A stretch of DNA of 64,000 bases from the NCBI RefSeq assembly GCF_001653135.1, contig NZ_BDDS01000003.1:1-64000 (forward strand), in the 5' to 3' direction. A program made the position numbers and the translations under genes. Numbering within the stretch: position 1 is the first letter of the stretch; each line of letters opens with the position of its first letter. The notes below the pieces were generated by a model. That model saw only the letters and a program-made list of their open reading frames with translations. It was not told the DNA's origin and did no database searches. The stretch comes from Pseudoalteromonas neustonica. GTDB lineage: Bacteria; Pseudomonadota; Gammaproteobacteria; Enterobacterales; Alteromonadaceae. Positions 1-8,734 of this stretch are shown here, piece by piece.

Positions 1-313
1 GGGCTTTTAATTGATTTGAAACTTGGTTAATCTGCATGTGAACTCTGTTTTTAGTCATTTTTTTATTGGCGTAACTATTTGATCATTAACAGAGTTCAAC
101 TTCAAGTTTCTTAAGATCCAACCTATGTGCAAATATTAGAGTAGTGCTTACATATTGCTATACAACTTTGTCTTTGATTACAAAACCTATAAAGGGCTTT
201 ACTAGGTGGTGCAGATTGATTTCTTCTAAAAGCAGGGGTATCAAAAATATCCGATACTTTTCGCTCAGTGGCGATCACTTTAGAACGTGACTCATTTTTA
301 GTCTCATTCAGTA
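1..313. other. Intergenic stretch at the left edge
   Basis: I see no convincing gene in this stretch. The only structure noted is a 10-bp perfect inverted repeat, GAACTCTGTT at 40-49 and AACAGAGTTC at 88-97, separated by 38 bp. It has no T-run, so it is not an obvious terminator. It could be a chance repeat or the remnant of a mobile-element end. Confidence 0.4.
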
Positions 314-607
314 TTAATGCCTAGCCAGTAAATTAATTTGTGCAATTGCGCATTCCATTTTAATTCGTGCTGAGCTATTGGCTGAATGAACGGCTATTGT
401 TGGTGGTACAAAGCCATCAATAAACACTGCCCGCTCAATCCAAAGTAAAACGTCATAGCCAGTGCCTTTGTTATCATTACCTAAATCATGATCAAGGCTG
501 AGCTGTTTTACTTTTCCGCTCTTCAAAAATGCAATCACTTCATCAGGCCAATAGGCTCGTAACCAACCGGCTGGTGTTTCTCTTTCATCATCTAAATATA
601 CGTTCAT
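314..607 (-). CDS. Small cyclic-phosphate-processing receiver-like (cREC) protein
   Basis: This 97-aa protein resembles the short stand-alone receiver-like family annotated as cyclic-phosphate processing receiver domain (cREC). Visible family features are the N-terminal acidic YLDDER motif (residues 4-9), an LSLDHDLG strand-loop near residues 36-43, a GTGYDVLLW helix start around residue 48 and a late IAVHSANSSAR motif. These correspond to the acidic pocket and the later strand of a receiver fold, without an output domain. It lies 73 bp downstream of the FtsZ-like gene on the same strand and may be co-transcribed with it. GAGAT precedes the ATG. Its biochemical role here is unknown; family members are inferred, not shown here, to act on cyclic-phosphate ends or nucleotides. 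Confidence 0.7.
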   Translation of the reverse strand: MNVYLDDERETPAGWLRAYWPDEVIAFLKSGKVKQLSLDHDLGNDNKGTGYDVLLWIERAVFIDGFVPPTIAVHSANSSARIKMECAIAQINLLARH

Positions 608-680
608 AGGTATCTCACTGAAAAATGTTTTCAGACTCTGAAAGCAATAACTAACAACACTTTAAGCTATATAATAATAG

Positions 681-1778
681 TTATTTTCCAGATGGTGCTG
701 GAGCTTGGTTACGTATAAACGCTGGTATGTCAAAAATATCAGAAGCTTGAGGTTTAACTCTTGCAGCTGGCGACTGTTCGACTTCGCTACTAGGCGCATT
801 ATTGAAAGGTTCAACAATCATCTTAGCGCTTGCACCGGTTGCGATGATCAACAGCTCATAATTAGTTGCTAAGCTCTCAATTTTAGATACACCACAGATC
901 ACTAGCGCATTAGGGCTTACTTGTTGGCGAACCGTGTCGGTAATGAGATTATAACTTCCTAATGAGATCTCGTCTTTACAGTTTACTTGCACAATAACAC
1001 CCGAACTGGATGACATATCCACTTGGTTCACTAACGGATTATTGAGCGCGTCATCAAGTGCGTTAGGGAATTCATCCTCAAGATCACATTTACCCACACC
1101 TAAAACAGCATCACCTTTGCAATCCATAATTTTCGCAAAGTCATTTAAATCAACGTTAATCAAACCTTGATAGCACAGCATATCAATCAATGATTTGATA
1201 AGTGAGTGTAATATTTGGTTGCTGTGTTTAAATGCATCAAATAAATCAACGTCATCCCCTAACACCTGAATCAGCTGATCATTAGGTAAAGTGATCACTG
1301 CATTTGCATGCTCTTTTAAGGCGTTCAACCCGGTTTGTGCAACATGTGATCTAAACTGCCCTTCACTGCTAAAAGGCAGTGTTGCAACAAATATCACAGG
1401 CTTATTTTGTTCACGAGCAAGCTCTGCGATATAAGGACTGGCGCCGGTACCAGTACCACCACCTAGCCCTGTTGCGCACAATAAAATATCGCAGCTATTT
1501 ATTAATGTTAACAGTTGATCTTTGCTTTCTTGCGCCGCTTGTAAACCAACCTCAGGATCGGCGCCAGCACCATAACCATGTGTCAGTTCAGCGCCAATCA
1601 GCACGGCATCATCACTTTGGGTATGTTCGAGCACTACTTTATCGGTATTAACACTAAATAACTTTGCTTGTTTACTCTCGCGCTGCTCATAAATACTATT
1701 TAACGTATTACAGCCACAACCTCCAATGCCAAATACACCAATAGATAAACCATCTTGCTGCTCAATTAATTGAAACAT
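681..1778 (-). CDS. FtsZ paralogue (tubulin-superfamily GTPase)
   Basis: This 365-aa protein is a divergent FtsZ. Visible features: an N-terminal GIGGCGCNTL phosphate-binding loop (FtsZ has GGGGGN), the FSVNTD strand, the tubulin signature LGGGTGTGA at about residues 104-112, and a T7-like loop NVDLNDFAKIM near residues 205-215 that keeps the N-x-D-x-x-D catalytic spacing. A linker leads to DIFDIPAFIRNQ near residue 348, which closely matches the conserved C-terminal peptide with which FtsZ binds FtsA and ZipA. It is not the housekeeping ftsZ, because no dcw genes surround it. It sits beside a WYL regulator and an SNF2/PLD operon, with a strong RBS (AAGGAG) and a 19-bp palindrome just upstream. 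I infer a GTP-binding polymer former able to touch the divisome; its function is not known. Confidence 0.85.
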   Translation of the reverse strand: MFQLIEQQDGLSIGVFGIGGCGCNTLNSIYEQRESKQAKLFSVNTDKVVLEHTQSDDAVLIGAELTHGYGAGADPEVGLQAAQESKDQLLTLINSCDILLCATGLGGGTGTGASPYIAELAREQNKPVIFVATLPFSSEGQFRSHVAQTGLNALKEHANAVITLPNDQLIQVLGDDVDLFDAFKHSNQILHSLIKSLIDMLCYQGLINVDLNDFAKIMDCKGDAVLGVGKCDLEDEFPNALDDALNNPLVNQVDMSSSSGVIVQVNCKDEISLGSYNLITDTVRQQVSPNALVICGVSKIESLATNYELLIIATGASAKMIVEPFNNAPSSEVEQSPAARVKPQASDIFDIPAFIRNQAPAPSGK

Positions 1779-1816
1779 AACTACTCCTTAACTTTTAAAG
1801 GAGCATAACAAACCGG

Positions 1817-1835
1817 TGCGTCAAAAATTGACGCA
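1817..1835. promoter_or_regulatory. Perfect palindrome upstream of the FtsZ-like gene, probable operator
   Basis: The sequence TGCGTCAAAAATTGACGCA is an inverted repeat with perfect 8-bp arms and a 3-bp centre. It lies 39-57 bp upstream of the FtsZ-like start codon and between that gene and the WYL regulator stop. No T-run follows, so a terminator is unlikely. By analogy with other WYL regulators that bind inverted repeats next to their own loci, it is a candidate binding site for the adjacent regulator; this is inference. Confidence 0.55.
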
Positions 1836-1850
1836 TCCAACTAATTAGAG

Positions 1851-2825
1851 TTATTGATAGTTACTAGCAGCCGCTTTAAGTTTTGTGATGATTCTTTTCC
1901 TGATTTGCTCAGGTTTTATAACTTCAAGCCAATGAGCACATTTAAATAGCTCATTGGTGAGTTGTTCTGTATCAATCGTTTGATAGGTGAGTAATACATT
2001 TTTATCGTCAATATATTGTTTGTCAGTCAGCTCACCAAGTTCAATAAAACCTTGATTAACTGCCGAGTGGCTGGGTACTGCCACAACTAACTCAATAGCC
2101 TCTTGCTTCATACCTTTATTAATCGCGCTACGTAATGACTTTAGTTGCTCAATGCTTGGCTCACGTCGTGTTTTTTGCAGGATATGAACATTGCGAATGC
2201 GATAAATCGGCATTTGATAGCATTTATCGTGAAGCGACCCCACCATAAACTGCGCCATTAAAACGCCGCCTTGCTCAACTAAGTTATAAAAGCTTAATTC
2301 AGCAAATTTTAACCAATGCGCCTCATCGTAAAGCACCCTATATAACTCAGCACTAACAGCACGCTTATGCTTAATTGCATGTTCAATTTGCGCAACTAAC
2401 TGAGTATCAACATTCACTTTTAAAGGAGGTTTTAGCAGGGTTGCAAGCCAGTTGGGCACATGGCCATTAAAACGCTTAAGCGCCTGCTCTGCTTTAATAT
2501 GCACTGACTGCTTAACATCACTGGGGACAGATTGCGGTAATAACTGCTCCAACAACAAATAATGTTCAGCCACTTCGCTGCTCATTACTTTTTCGTTAAC
2601 ACCGCGCCACTGCGCATTGATAGACCAGCCATACGGTTTACTCCGCGTGTCTTTTTCAAGACCGAAGCAACCTTGATCGTAAAGTGATTGCAGGTCACGT
2701 TGGAGCATGCGGGTTGAAAGGTCAAAGCCACGTTCAATTAACTGCTGTTGTAATTGTTGTGTCGAGATAGAGCTTGGCCCCATTGGCACAAGCTCGAGAA
2801 TAAATAAATGACGATGTGAATTCAT
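1851..2825 (-). CDS. WYL-domain transcriptional regulator
   Basis: This 324-aa protein has the typical three-part layout of WYL regulators. An N-terminal winged HTH (about residues 1-75, including STRMLQRDLQSLYDQG) is followed by a WYL domain around residues 150-225 (the strand VLMAQFMVGSL and the ligand-loop RI of IYRIRNVHIL), and by a C-terminal WCX-like extension. WYL proteins sense nucleic acid or nucleotide ligands and commonly repress bacterial defence loci such as BREX and CBASS. Only 15 bp separate it from the SNF2 helicase gene upstream, so it probably shares that transcript, and it lies directly before the palindrome at 1817-1835. The ligand is unknown. Confidence 0.85.
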   Translation of the reverse strand: MNSHRHLFILELVPMGPSSISTQQLQQQLIERGFDLSTRMLQRDLQSLYDQGCFGLEKDTRSKPYGWSINAQWRGVNEKVMSSEVAEHYLLLEQLLPQSVPSDVKQSVHIKAEQALKRFNGHVPNWLATLLKPPLKVNVDTQLVAQIEHAIKHKRAVSAELYRVLYDEAHWLKFAELSFYNLVEQGGVLMAQFMVGSLHDKCYQMPIYRIRNVHILQKTRREPSIEQLKSLRSAINKGMKQEAIELVVAVPSHSAVNQGFIELGELTDKQYIDDKNVLLTYQTIDTEQLTNELFKCAHWLEVIKPEQIRKRIITKLKAAASNYQ

Positions 2826-2840
2826 TAATAAACTTTTATA

Positions 2841-5417
2841 TCAAGGAGTAAAATCCGGTGCAGCTGAGCATAATTCATCATAATAATGTGAAAACGCATC
2901 ATCTCGTTCACTTATAGGGATGACAACTCCATGTAATTGTGAGCGAAGTTGATCCCAGCGTGCATGCAATACCTGCCAATTATATTCGTCATAAGTTCCC
3001 TTAAATATAACCTGCTTAATTTCAATAAACGGAAGCTCTCCCCCTTGGTCTTGTTGCTCATAAAACTCTTTCTCCCAACGAGATCCGAGCCTATCAACAC
3101 GACCTATTTGTTGCTCAACAACGCCAGGATTCCACTCTGGGTGTAATAAATATACGAACCGACAAGCTTGATGTAAATTTAACCCTTCTCTTCCAACTAC
3201 TGACTGTGCAACTAACACATAAGGAAAACTGTTCTTACGATTAAAACCCAGCTGTAACATGCGACGACTTGCCGCTGATGTATTCCCATACATTAAGCGC
3301 GCCATGCCACCTCTAACATGTTCATACTCTTCTTTTACCCTTGCTTCTATACAGGGCCAAAGCTTGCTTGCTTCTTTTTCATCTAATTGACCATCACCAT
3401 CGGCATCACCTTCATTCTCTGCTGTGACTGCACCCATTAGATCAATAAAACCCTGAGCAACCTCTTCAGATGTTAAATTAAAATCGCTTGAATCTGATAG
3501 CTCATAAATAGCACGCGTCATAAAGGTAAGAACAGCATGTTCCTCTGAGCAGGCTTGTTCAACAGATTTTTTAAATGCTTTGAAGAGCTGTTCACAACGT
3601 GTATCCAATAAAGAGATTGAGTGTTCAATATTTTCAATCAGGTGTTGTTTAGTTTGATCAACTTGATTAGCATGCTTTTCATATTGACGTTTTAAACGAT
3701 CATTTATTTCATCAATACTCCAATTTAAACCAAGTTGCTTTGACGCAAATTTGGCCGCATGCACTTCAGAGTCATCATTTTCTTTATCACTGATATGAAC
3801 TTTAGTTTGAGGCCAAAACTCTTTTTTATCTAGCCTGCGTAGCATTTCTCTTGCATTTAATAAATTAACTAATATCCTCATAGGCTTGGTCAACTTACCA
3901 AACACTAATGCTTTTTGACCCAACATTAAATTATTTTCAATTTCTGAAATAACTTTTAATAATGCAGGATGTTGATATAACGATTCATCTCCACTTGCAT
4001 ATACCTCAGTAATCTGTTTTTTCCACCAGTGAGCCCGTTGAAGCTTTTTACTATCATCATTGTTCAAATCATTTTCTAGCTCGTCATCTTCATCTTCATG
4101 AGATGAATAAGCTGAGTTATCTATAATTGCAGCAATCCCGTGACCATTAGCTAGTGTAAGTCGTGCTCTTTTTGAAGTCGCATCTTGCATAATTGAAGCA
4201 GCAGATAGCCCTTCAACAGAGCACACTATTTGCTTCCACTGCTCTGATAGTTCTTCTACTTTAATTTCTACCTGGGTATGCTTCCTATATGCATTAATTG
4301 GTAAATTTGAAACAGAGTGAAATTGTTGAATTGTTGGGTCTTGTCGCTTATCTCTTCTTAATAAATAAGGTTTCAACGAATTCTCAAACGCTCTAGCGGC
4401 CCGCTGAAAACTCAACCGAGATTGCTCATCAACCTTCCAATATAACTTGAGTTTAGCGACAGCTTTAGCATAGTTATCAACACTCTTTAAAATAGGCTGC
4501 TGATCAGATTCGGATAACTCTATTCTATTGAGCATTTGTTGCCATTGCTCAACATTTAACTCAACAGGTGTAGCCGTCATAGCTAACCGGCGACCATTAT
4601 CATTTTGAATAATAATTTCATTCAAAATTCGGCTTAAGCTACTGCTTTCACCTCGACTTTTATGTGCTTCATCTATAACAACTAAGTCAAATGAACCGAG
4701 TCCTAAACCTACCGTTTTTTCCAACAAATTTCGGTATTCACTTCCAGCAGAAAAATTATCCCCGCCAAATGAATTTACACCCCATTCAAAGTTTTCAATG
4801 ATGCAATATAAAATTTTCTTTCTAGGATCACTATTCGATAAGTAATATGTTTGTTCAACTATTCTACGTGCGCAATATTCAGCATCCATATATTTTAGGT
4901 CTTCATGGCTATTGTAACCATTAGGTAACCTGTTATTTTTAGCTTTTCGCCACTGTGCATACACTTCTGGTAGCAGTGCCCAACGACTTGAATGAGAATT
5001 ACCACCAATGCGCCAATTCGCAAAATTTTGAGATAATAAAATAACCGACTGTTTATCCCAATGCTCTTGCTTATCACCATCAGCCCAAGCAGACATAAAA
5101 CGCCAGAGACTATTTACTGTGTGCTGTGGCGCTAAATCTGCTTCGCGATCATTAAGCTCTTTTTGCCATTGGAATCCTAATGTTGTGGGCACAATAATGG
5201 CTGTACGACCACCTGCTTGTTTAACAGCATGGATAAGCTCAACTGCTATTCGTGTTTTACCCATGCCAACTTCATCAGCAATAATTACTCCTGTGTTAGC
5301 TATCCTATTTAATATCGCATTTACACTTTCTTTTTGGGTTGAGTTCAGACGCTCATTGAATGCGAGAGTATCTTTTATTATTTTAGCAACCTTTTCCCAA
5401 CCTAAAAAATTACTCAC
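2841..5417 (-). CDS. SNF2-family (SF2) DNA helicase/translocase
   Basis: This protein of about 858 aa has the two RecA lobes of an SNF2-like ATPase. Visible: Walker A ADEVGMGKTR near residue 45, DEAH box VVIDEAHKS near residue 246, motif III MTATP, and motif VI QQIGRVDRLG near residue 767. A long inter-lobe insertion holds acidic and coiled-coil-like stretches and a perfect EF-hand-type loop at residues 671-682. I place the start at the GTG at 5417 because GGAGG lies 5 nt upstream; a TTG at 5429 also opens the frame. The start overlaps the stop of the PLD gene by 8 nt (GTGAGTAA), which indicates translational coupling. It resembles helicases of phage-defence operons but is not accompanied by DISARM genes. 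Confidence 0.9.
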   Translation of the reverse strand: MSNFLGWEKVAKIIKDTLAFNERLNSTQKESVNAILNRIANTGVIIADEVGMGKTRIAVELIHAVKQAGGRTAIIVPTTLGFQWQKELNDREADLAPQHTVNSLWRFMSAWADGDKQEHWDKQSVILLSQNFANWRIGGNSHSSRWALLPEVYAQWRKAKNNRLPNGYNSHEDLKYMDAEYCARRIVEQTYYLSNSDPRKKILYCIIENFEWGVNSFGGDNFSAGSEYRNLLEKTVGLGLGSFDLVVIDEAHKSRGESSSLSRILNEIIIQNDNGRRLAMTATPVELNVEQWQQMLNRIELSESDQQPILKSVDNYAKAVAKLKLYWKVDEQSRLSFQRAARAFENSLKPYLLRRDKRQDPTIQQFHSVSNLPINAYRKHTQVEIKVEELSEQWKQIVCSVEGLSAASIMQDATSKRARLTLANGHGIAAIIDNSAYSSHEDEDDELENDLNNDDSKKLQRAHWWKKQITEVYASGDESLYQHPALLKVISEIENNLMLGQKALVFGKLTKPMRILVNLLNAREMLRRLDKKEFWPQTKVHISDKENDDSEVHAAKFASKQLGLNWSIDEINDRLKRQYEKHANQVDQTKQHLIENIEHSISLLDTRCEQLFKAFKKSVEQACSEEHAVLTFMTRAIYELSDSSDFNLTSEEVAQGFIDLMGAVTAENEGDADGDGQLDEKEASKLWPCIEARVKEEYEHVRGGMARLMYGNTSAASRRMLQLGFNRKNSFPYVLVAQSVVGREGLNLHQACRFVYLLHPEWNPGVVEQQIGRVDRLGSRWEKEFYEQQDQGGELPFIEIKQVIFKGTYDEYNWQVLHARWDQLRSQLHGVVIPISERDDAFSHYYDELCSAAPDFTP

Positions 5418-7395
5418 CTTTGCCTCCAAGCGTTATTAACTGATTCAATTCCAAACTATGTTCAATTTTTCTTAATAATGACTCATATAAACGACCTTGC
5501 TCAGTACTTGAGTCTTCTGCAAAAAGAGGTCTAAAAGGGGCTGCCCATAAAGGGGACAATGGATTAATATTAATTTCTTTAAAGTAAAAGATTGCTGCTG
5601 ACTTACTCATTTGACAAAATATTTGCTCTAAACGATAACACCACTGTTCCCAGTTGAATGGATCTAGTTCTGTTTGTTTTTGTGCTACATGTTCAATCAA
5701 TAACATCATTTTATTTATATAATAATTAGAACCTGATGCCTCTTGCTGACAATTTAATGCCACTGAATGACTTTCATCTAGCACCTCGCCATCGAAACCG
5801 TCCTCTGCGGGCAAAGTAGGGAATGCGCCTAGCAAGTTCCATGCGTCATCTATCTCTAACTCAGGCAAAGCGGTTGCTGCCATTCGTCCAAACTCATCGA
5901 ATACAGGTATATAAATGCTGTGCGTCTCATCTTTGATATTCCACGTAACTTTCACTTGCCTCGGAGTATTATCGGGCCAAATTATATTTTCACCTTTACA
6001 CTCACACGCGTAATTTTCAGCGTACCAAACTTGATAGCTTTTTGTATCATCAGTATTAGGTCGTAATAAGCAACCTGTCTTAGTTAAGCTACAAATAGTA
6101 AAATAACTTATCGGTGCAGCTACAAATTCACCGTCGAGTTCTGGCATCCCTTTCCCTGAGCACAACTGCGTAGCATCTGTAATAATAGTTTCTTCATCCC
6201 AATTAATAGGCAATTTATCACTAATACAATTAGCTGAGTCATCTTCGCCATACCAACTCAATTCTTTTGGAGAAAACACAACTCCCGCTTCTAGGTTGCC
6301 GCCATGCAAACTTGCTTTACTTAAAAAGCCAGGCGTTGTTAAATTTCCTGACCCTAAATACAACCATGATCTTTTGCAGATATCGTCACTTCCATTTTTG
6401 GCTGAAAATATAAACTTTGCATGCAATGATCTTCGATAATTTTTACTTTGATAAACAGCATCGTAAGCAGACCTAACTGACCAATCATTTGTATTTAATA
6501 TATCTAAAGTTTGAGCGACTAGTTGACAATTATCAGGGTTGACATAAATATCTTTTTCAGCTGTTTTAGTTAAGAGACCAGCCTGCTGTAATACTTTTTC
6601 AATCTCAGAAATCACTTTTGGCACTTTGCTCTTATTATCTCCACCTTCATAAAAACCAGAACCAAGGGCTAAATAATTGCACTTTGTATTATTACTATGT
6701 GTTTTTATTAAATGTGGTAACTGTGTAATGAGTGCTTGCTTTGTATTATCAAAAAAGCGAGGTTGTACATTTTTTACTGGCTTAATTTCACCTAAAACAT
6801 GTTGATAGTGTTTAAACCTTAACGCTGTCGCTGTTGCTATTGCTGTTGCTGTTGCTTTATTTTCTATTCTTACGCTATTTAATATATCGATATTAAAAAA
6901 AGTTAAAGTGTGATTGATAAAATCATTCACCTTGGCAATATCAGTTTGCACTTGATGATTATCACTATAGGCTACTTCATAATCAATCGACCAAACCATA
7001 TCTAAACTGTCTTCTATTGTTTGGCGTGTCCAATTCCCCGTAGACACAATAACCCTAATAATTTTTTGCTCTGTTAGCTTATTTTTAAATAGTAATAACG
7101 CTACTTTTGCATGTAACAATCTAAACTTTTTTTCTGTATTAGATTTAGCTGCTAAATGAACCAACCCAGGGCAGTCAACCGCAGATATCTGGTGATGGTT
7201 TGGGTCTAACATCATGGCTAAATAACCACTTCCTTCATAGGCTCTTTGTGATTTAATTGTTTGCGTAAACTTATCAAGTGCATCATTAAAAAAGTGAGTA
7301 TCTGCCGAATATCCAGTCAACAAGCCAAATTCACCAATACAATCTGTCGGTGGCACAAAATAAGCCGATAAAGAAAGTGGTAATGGATTACTCAT
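5410..7395 (-). CDS. PLD-superfamily (Tdp1-like) phosphodiesterase or nuclease
   Basis: This 661-aa protein carries two HxK motifs of the phospholipase D superfamily. The first, LLHAKVALLLF (about residue 93), is followed by VIVSTGNWTR; the second, SLHAKFIFS (about residue 322), is followed by LYLGSGNLTTPGF. The H-x-K...N arrangement in both halves, and the wording around the first motif, resemble tyrosyl-DNA phosphodiesterase (Tdp1) more than classical HKD phospholipases. A C-terminal third of about 250 aa has no family I recognise. The start ATG overlaps the upstream stop by 8 nt (ATGAGTAA) and its end overlaps the helicase start in the same way. A role in DNA-end or protein-DNA adduct cleavage coupled to the helicase is inferred. 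Confidence 0.8.
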   Translation of the reverse strand: MSNPLPLSLSAYFVPPTDCIGEFGLLTGYSADTHFFNDALDKFTQTIKSQRAYEGSGYLAMMLDPNHHQISAVDCPGLVHLAAKSNTEKKFRLLHAKVALLLFKNKLTEQKIIRVIVSTGNWTRQTIEDSLDMVWSIDYEVAYSDNHQVQTDIAKVNDFINHTLTFFNIDILNSVRIENKATATAIATATALRFKHYQHVLGEIKPVKNVQPRFFDNTKQALITQLPHLIKTHSNNTKCNYLALGSGFYEGGDNKSKVPKVISEIEKVLQQAGLLTKTAEKDIYVNPDNCQLVAQTLDILNTNDWSVRSAYDAVYQSKNYRRSLHAKFIFSAKNGSDDICKRSWLYLGSGNLTTPGFLSKASLHGGNLEAGVVFSPKELSWYGEDDSANCISDKLPINWDEETIITDATQLCSGKGMPELDGEFVAAPISYFTICSLTKTGCLLRPNTDDTKSYQVWYAENYACECKGENIIWPDNTPRQVKVTWNIKDETHSIYIPVFDEFGRMAATALPELEIDDAWNLLGAFPTLPAEDGFDGEVLDESHSVALNCQQEASGSNYYINKMMLLIEHVAQKQTELDPFNWEQWCYRLEQIFCQMSKSAAIFYFKEININPLSPLWAAPFRPLFAEDSSTEQGRLYESLLRKIEHSLELNQLITLGGKGE

Positions 7396-8647
7396 CTGCT
7401 TTCTCCTTTTTATTTAGCCACATATCAAGCTGCCCATCGAAGTCAATATTCAGTAAATACAAGTTCCAAAAACGAAATGAAACGCCTTTTGGAAACAAGC
7501 TTTCTGTTTCGCCAGCGTCGTTAGCTTCTTGCTGCTCGCCACCAAAAGCAGATCCTTTAATAACAGCTTTATCTCTTACTTTAAGTACTAAATTATCTCT
7601 TTCAACAACACTTAAAATAATTAATTCATCCTGACTTTGTAAGCATTCACGTGCAAAACTCAGCGCTAATTTATCAGGCGTAGGATCATGGCTTAAATTA
7701 ACAAAACTAGTTGCTGCCGACTTCACTCTGGTTAATGCGTTTTGCAAATCTAAAGGAGTGCCTTTACGTAAATCTAAACTCCCCGACTTTTCATTAGCAA
7801 CTGCGGTTTCAATAGCGTCTAATAACATCATCACACTATCTCTGAGTATGAAAAAGTAAGCTCCGCTTTTTATGTCTTTAAAATGTAAGTCTGTTAATTC
7901 TGATGGTTTTCGCCAATTTATACATGGGTTTGTATTTATATTACTAACCCACGTTAATGCATTTCTTCTTCGAAGTGCAGACTCATCATTACCAGAAACC
8001 AAACGATCTTTTAAAATGGCTTTAGCGTCTGCCGCTAAACTATAAATAGGCGCTAGCGCCTTTATTAAACCACTTACTCTAGGGCTTCTATGATTACCTA
8101 GCACCCACTTAACTAAAAAATTAACAATACTACTGTTATGACATTTAAAATCAGCGCAGCCGGCAATAACTAACTTCAATCCATTGTCGTTCAAACTATA
8201 GCTATTAAATCGCTCTCCTTGTGATTCAACTAACCCAAGCCCTGGTAATAATTGCACAGTAGCCATACGCATAGGCTGTGTTACATAATAATTGTTAGCG
8301 CCAACTACTTTATATGATAAATCTTTTGCACCTGCTAACTTGGAGTTTCCCCTTAACCTTTCATCAGACTGCCAATTATTTTTTTCAAACGACAAAATAC
8401 AGCCGAGCGCTTCAATTGCATTTGCAACTTGTATGTTACTTACCTGCTTACCTTCTAATCTTACTTTTTCAGCCACATGAATGCCCAAACAGGCTAAAAA
8501 AACATTTTTACTAAATTTTACCCCACCTAAATTAGGTACTGCCAAGTCATTAAATGCACGTACAGCAACTGCAAGACCCAAGGTGCGAGTACGTCGTTCA
8601 GATTCAAGTTTATCAGGGCCAAGTAGACCCCAGTTTATTATTGTCAT
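7388..8647 (-). CDS. Unrecognised 419-aa protein, first gene of the PLD/SNF2 operon
   Basis: I do not recognise this family. The protein is soluble in appearance, without signal peptide or membrane segments. It begins MTIINWGLLGPDKL, has a mixed alpha/beta N-terminal half with several basic patches (SERRTRT near residue 17; ESALRRRNA in the middle) and a C-terminal part ending in acidic and lysine-rich residues. AGAAGG precedes the ATG at a good distance. It opens a three-gene set in which each junction is an 8-nt overlap, so it is probably made in proportion with the PLD protein and the helicase and may be their specificity or sensor subunit. That role is inference only. Confidence 0.75.
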   Translation of the reverse strand: MTIINWGLLGPDKLESERRTRTLGLAVAVRAFNDLAVPNLGGVKFSKNVFLACLGIHVAEKVRLEGKQVSNIQVANAIEALGCILSFEKNNWQSDERLRGNSKLAGAKDLSYKVVGANNYYVTQPMRMATVQLLPGLGLVESQGERFNSYSLNDNGLKLVIAGCADFKCHNSSIVNFLVKWVLGNHRSPRVSGLIKALAPIYSLAADAKAILKDRLVSGNDESALRRRNALTWVSNINTNPCINWRKPSELTDLHFKDIKSGAYFFILRDSVMMLLDAIETAVANEKSGSLDLRKGTPLDLQNALTRVKSAATSFVNLSHDPTPDKLALSFARECLQSQDELIILSVVERDNLVLKVRDKAVIKGSAFGGEQQEANDAGETESLFPKGVSFRFWNLYLLNIDFDGQLDMWLNKKEKADE

Positions 8648-8734
8648 GTAAACCTTCTTAGGCCGTTATTTTATTAAAGTAAATAAAAAGCACTCAACCG
8701 AAATCTTGCAAACTCAGTCAGCAAAACAAACGAA

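Noticed and set aside
2841-8647. DISARM system
   Set aside because: An SNF2 helicase and a PLD protein are present, but no DUF1998 helicase (DrmA), DrmB or DISARM methyltransferase is seen, and the PLD protein looks Tdp1-like.
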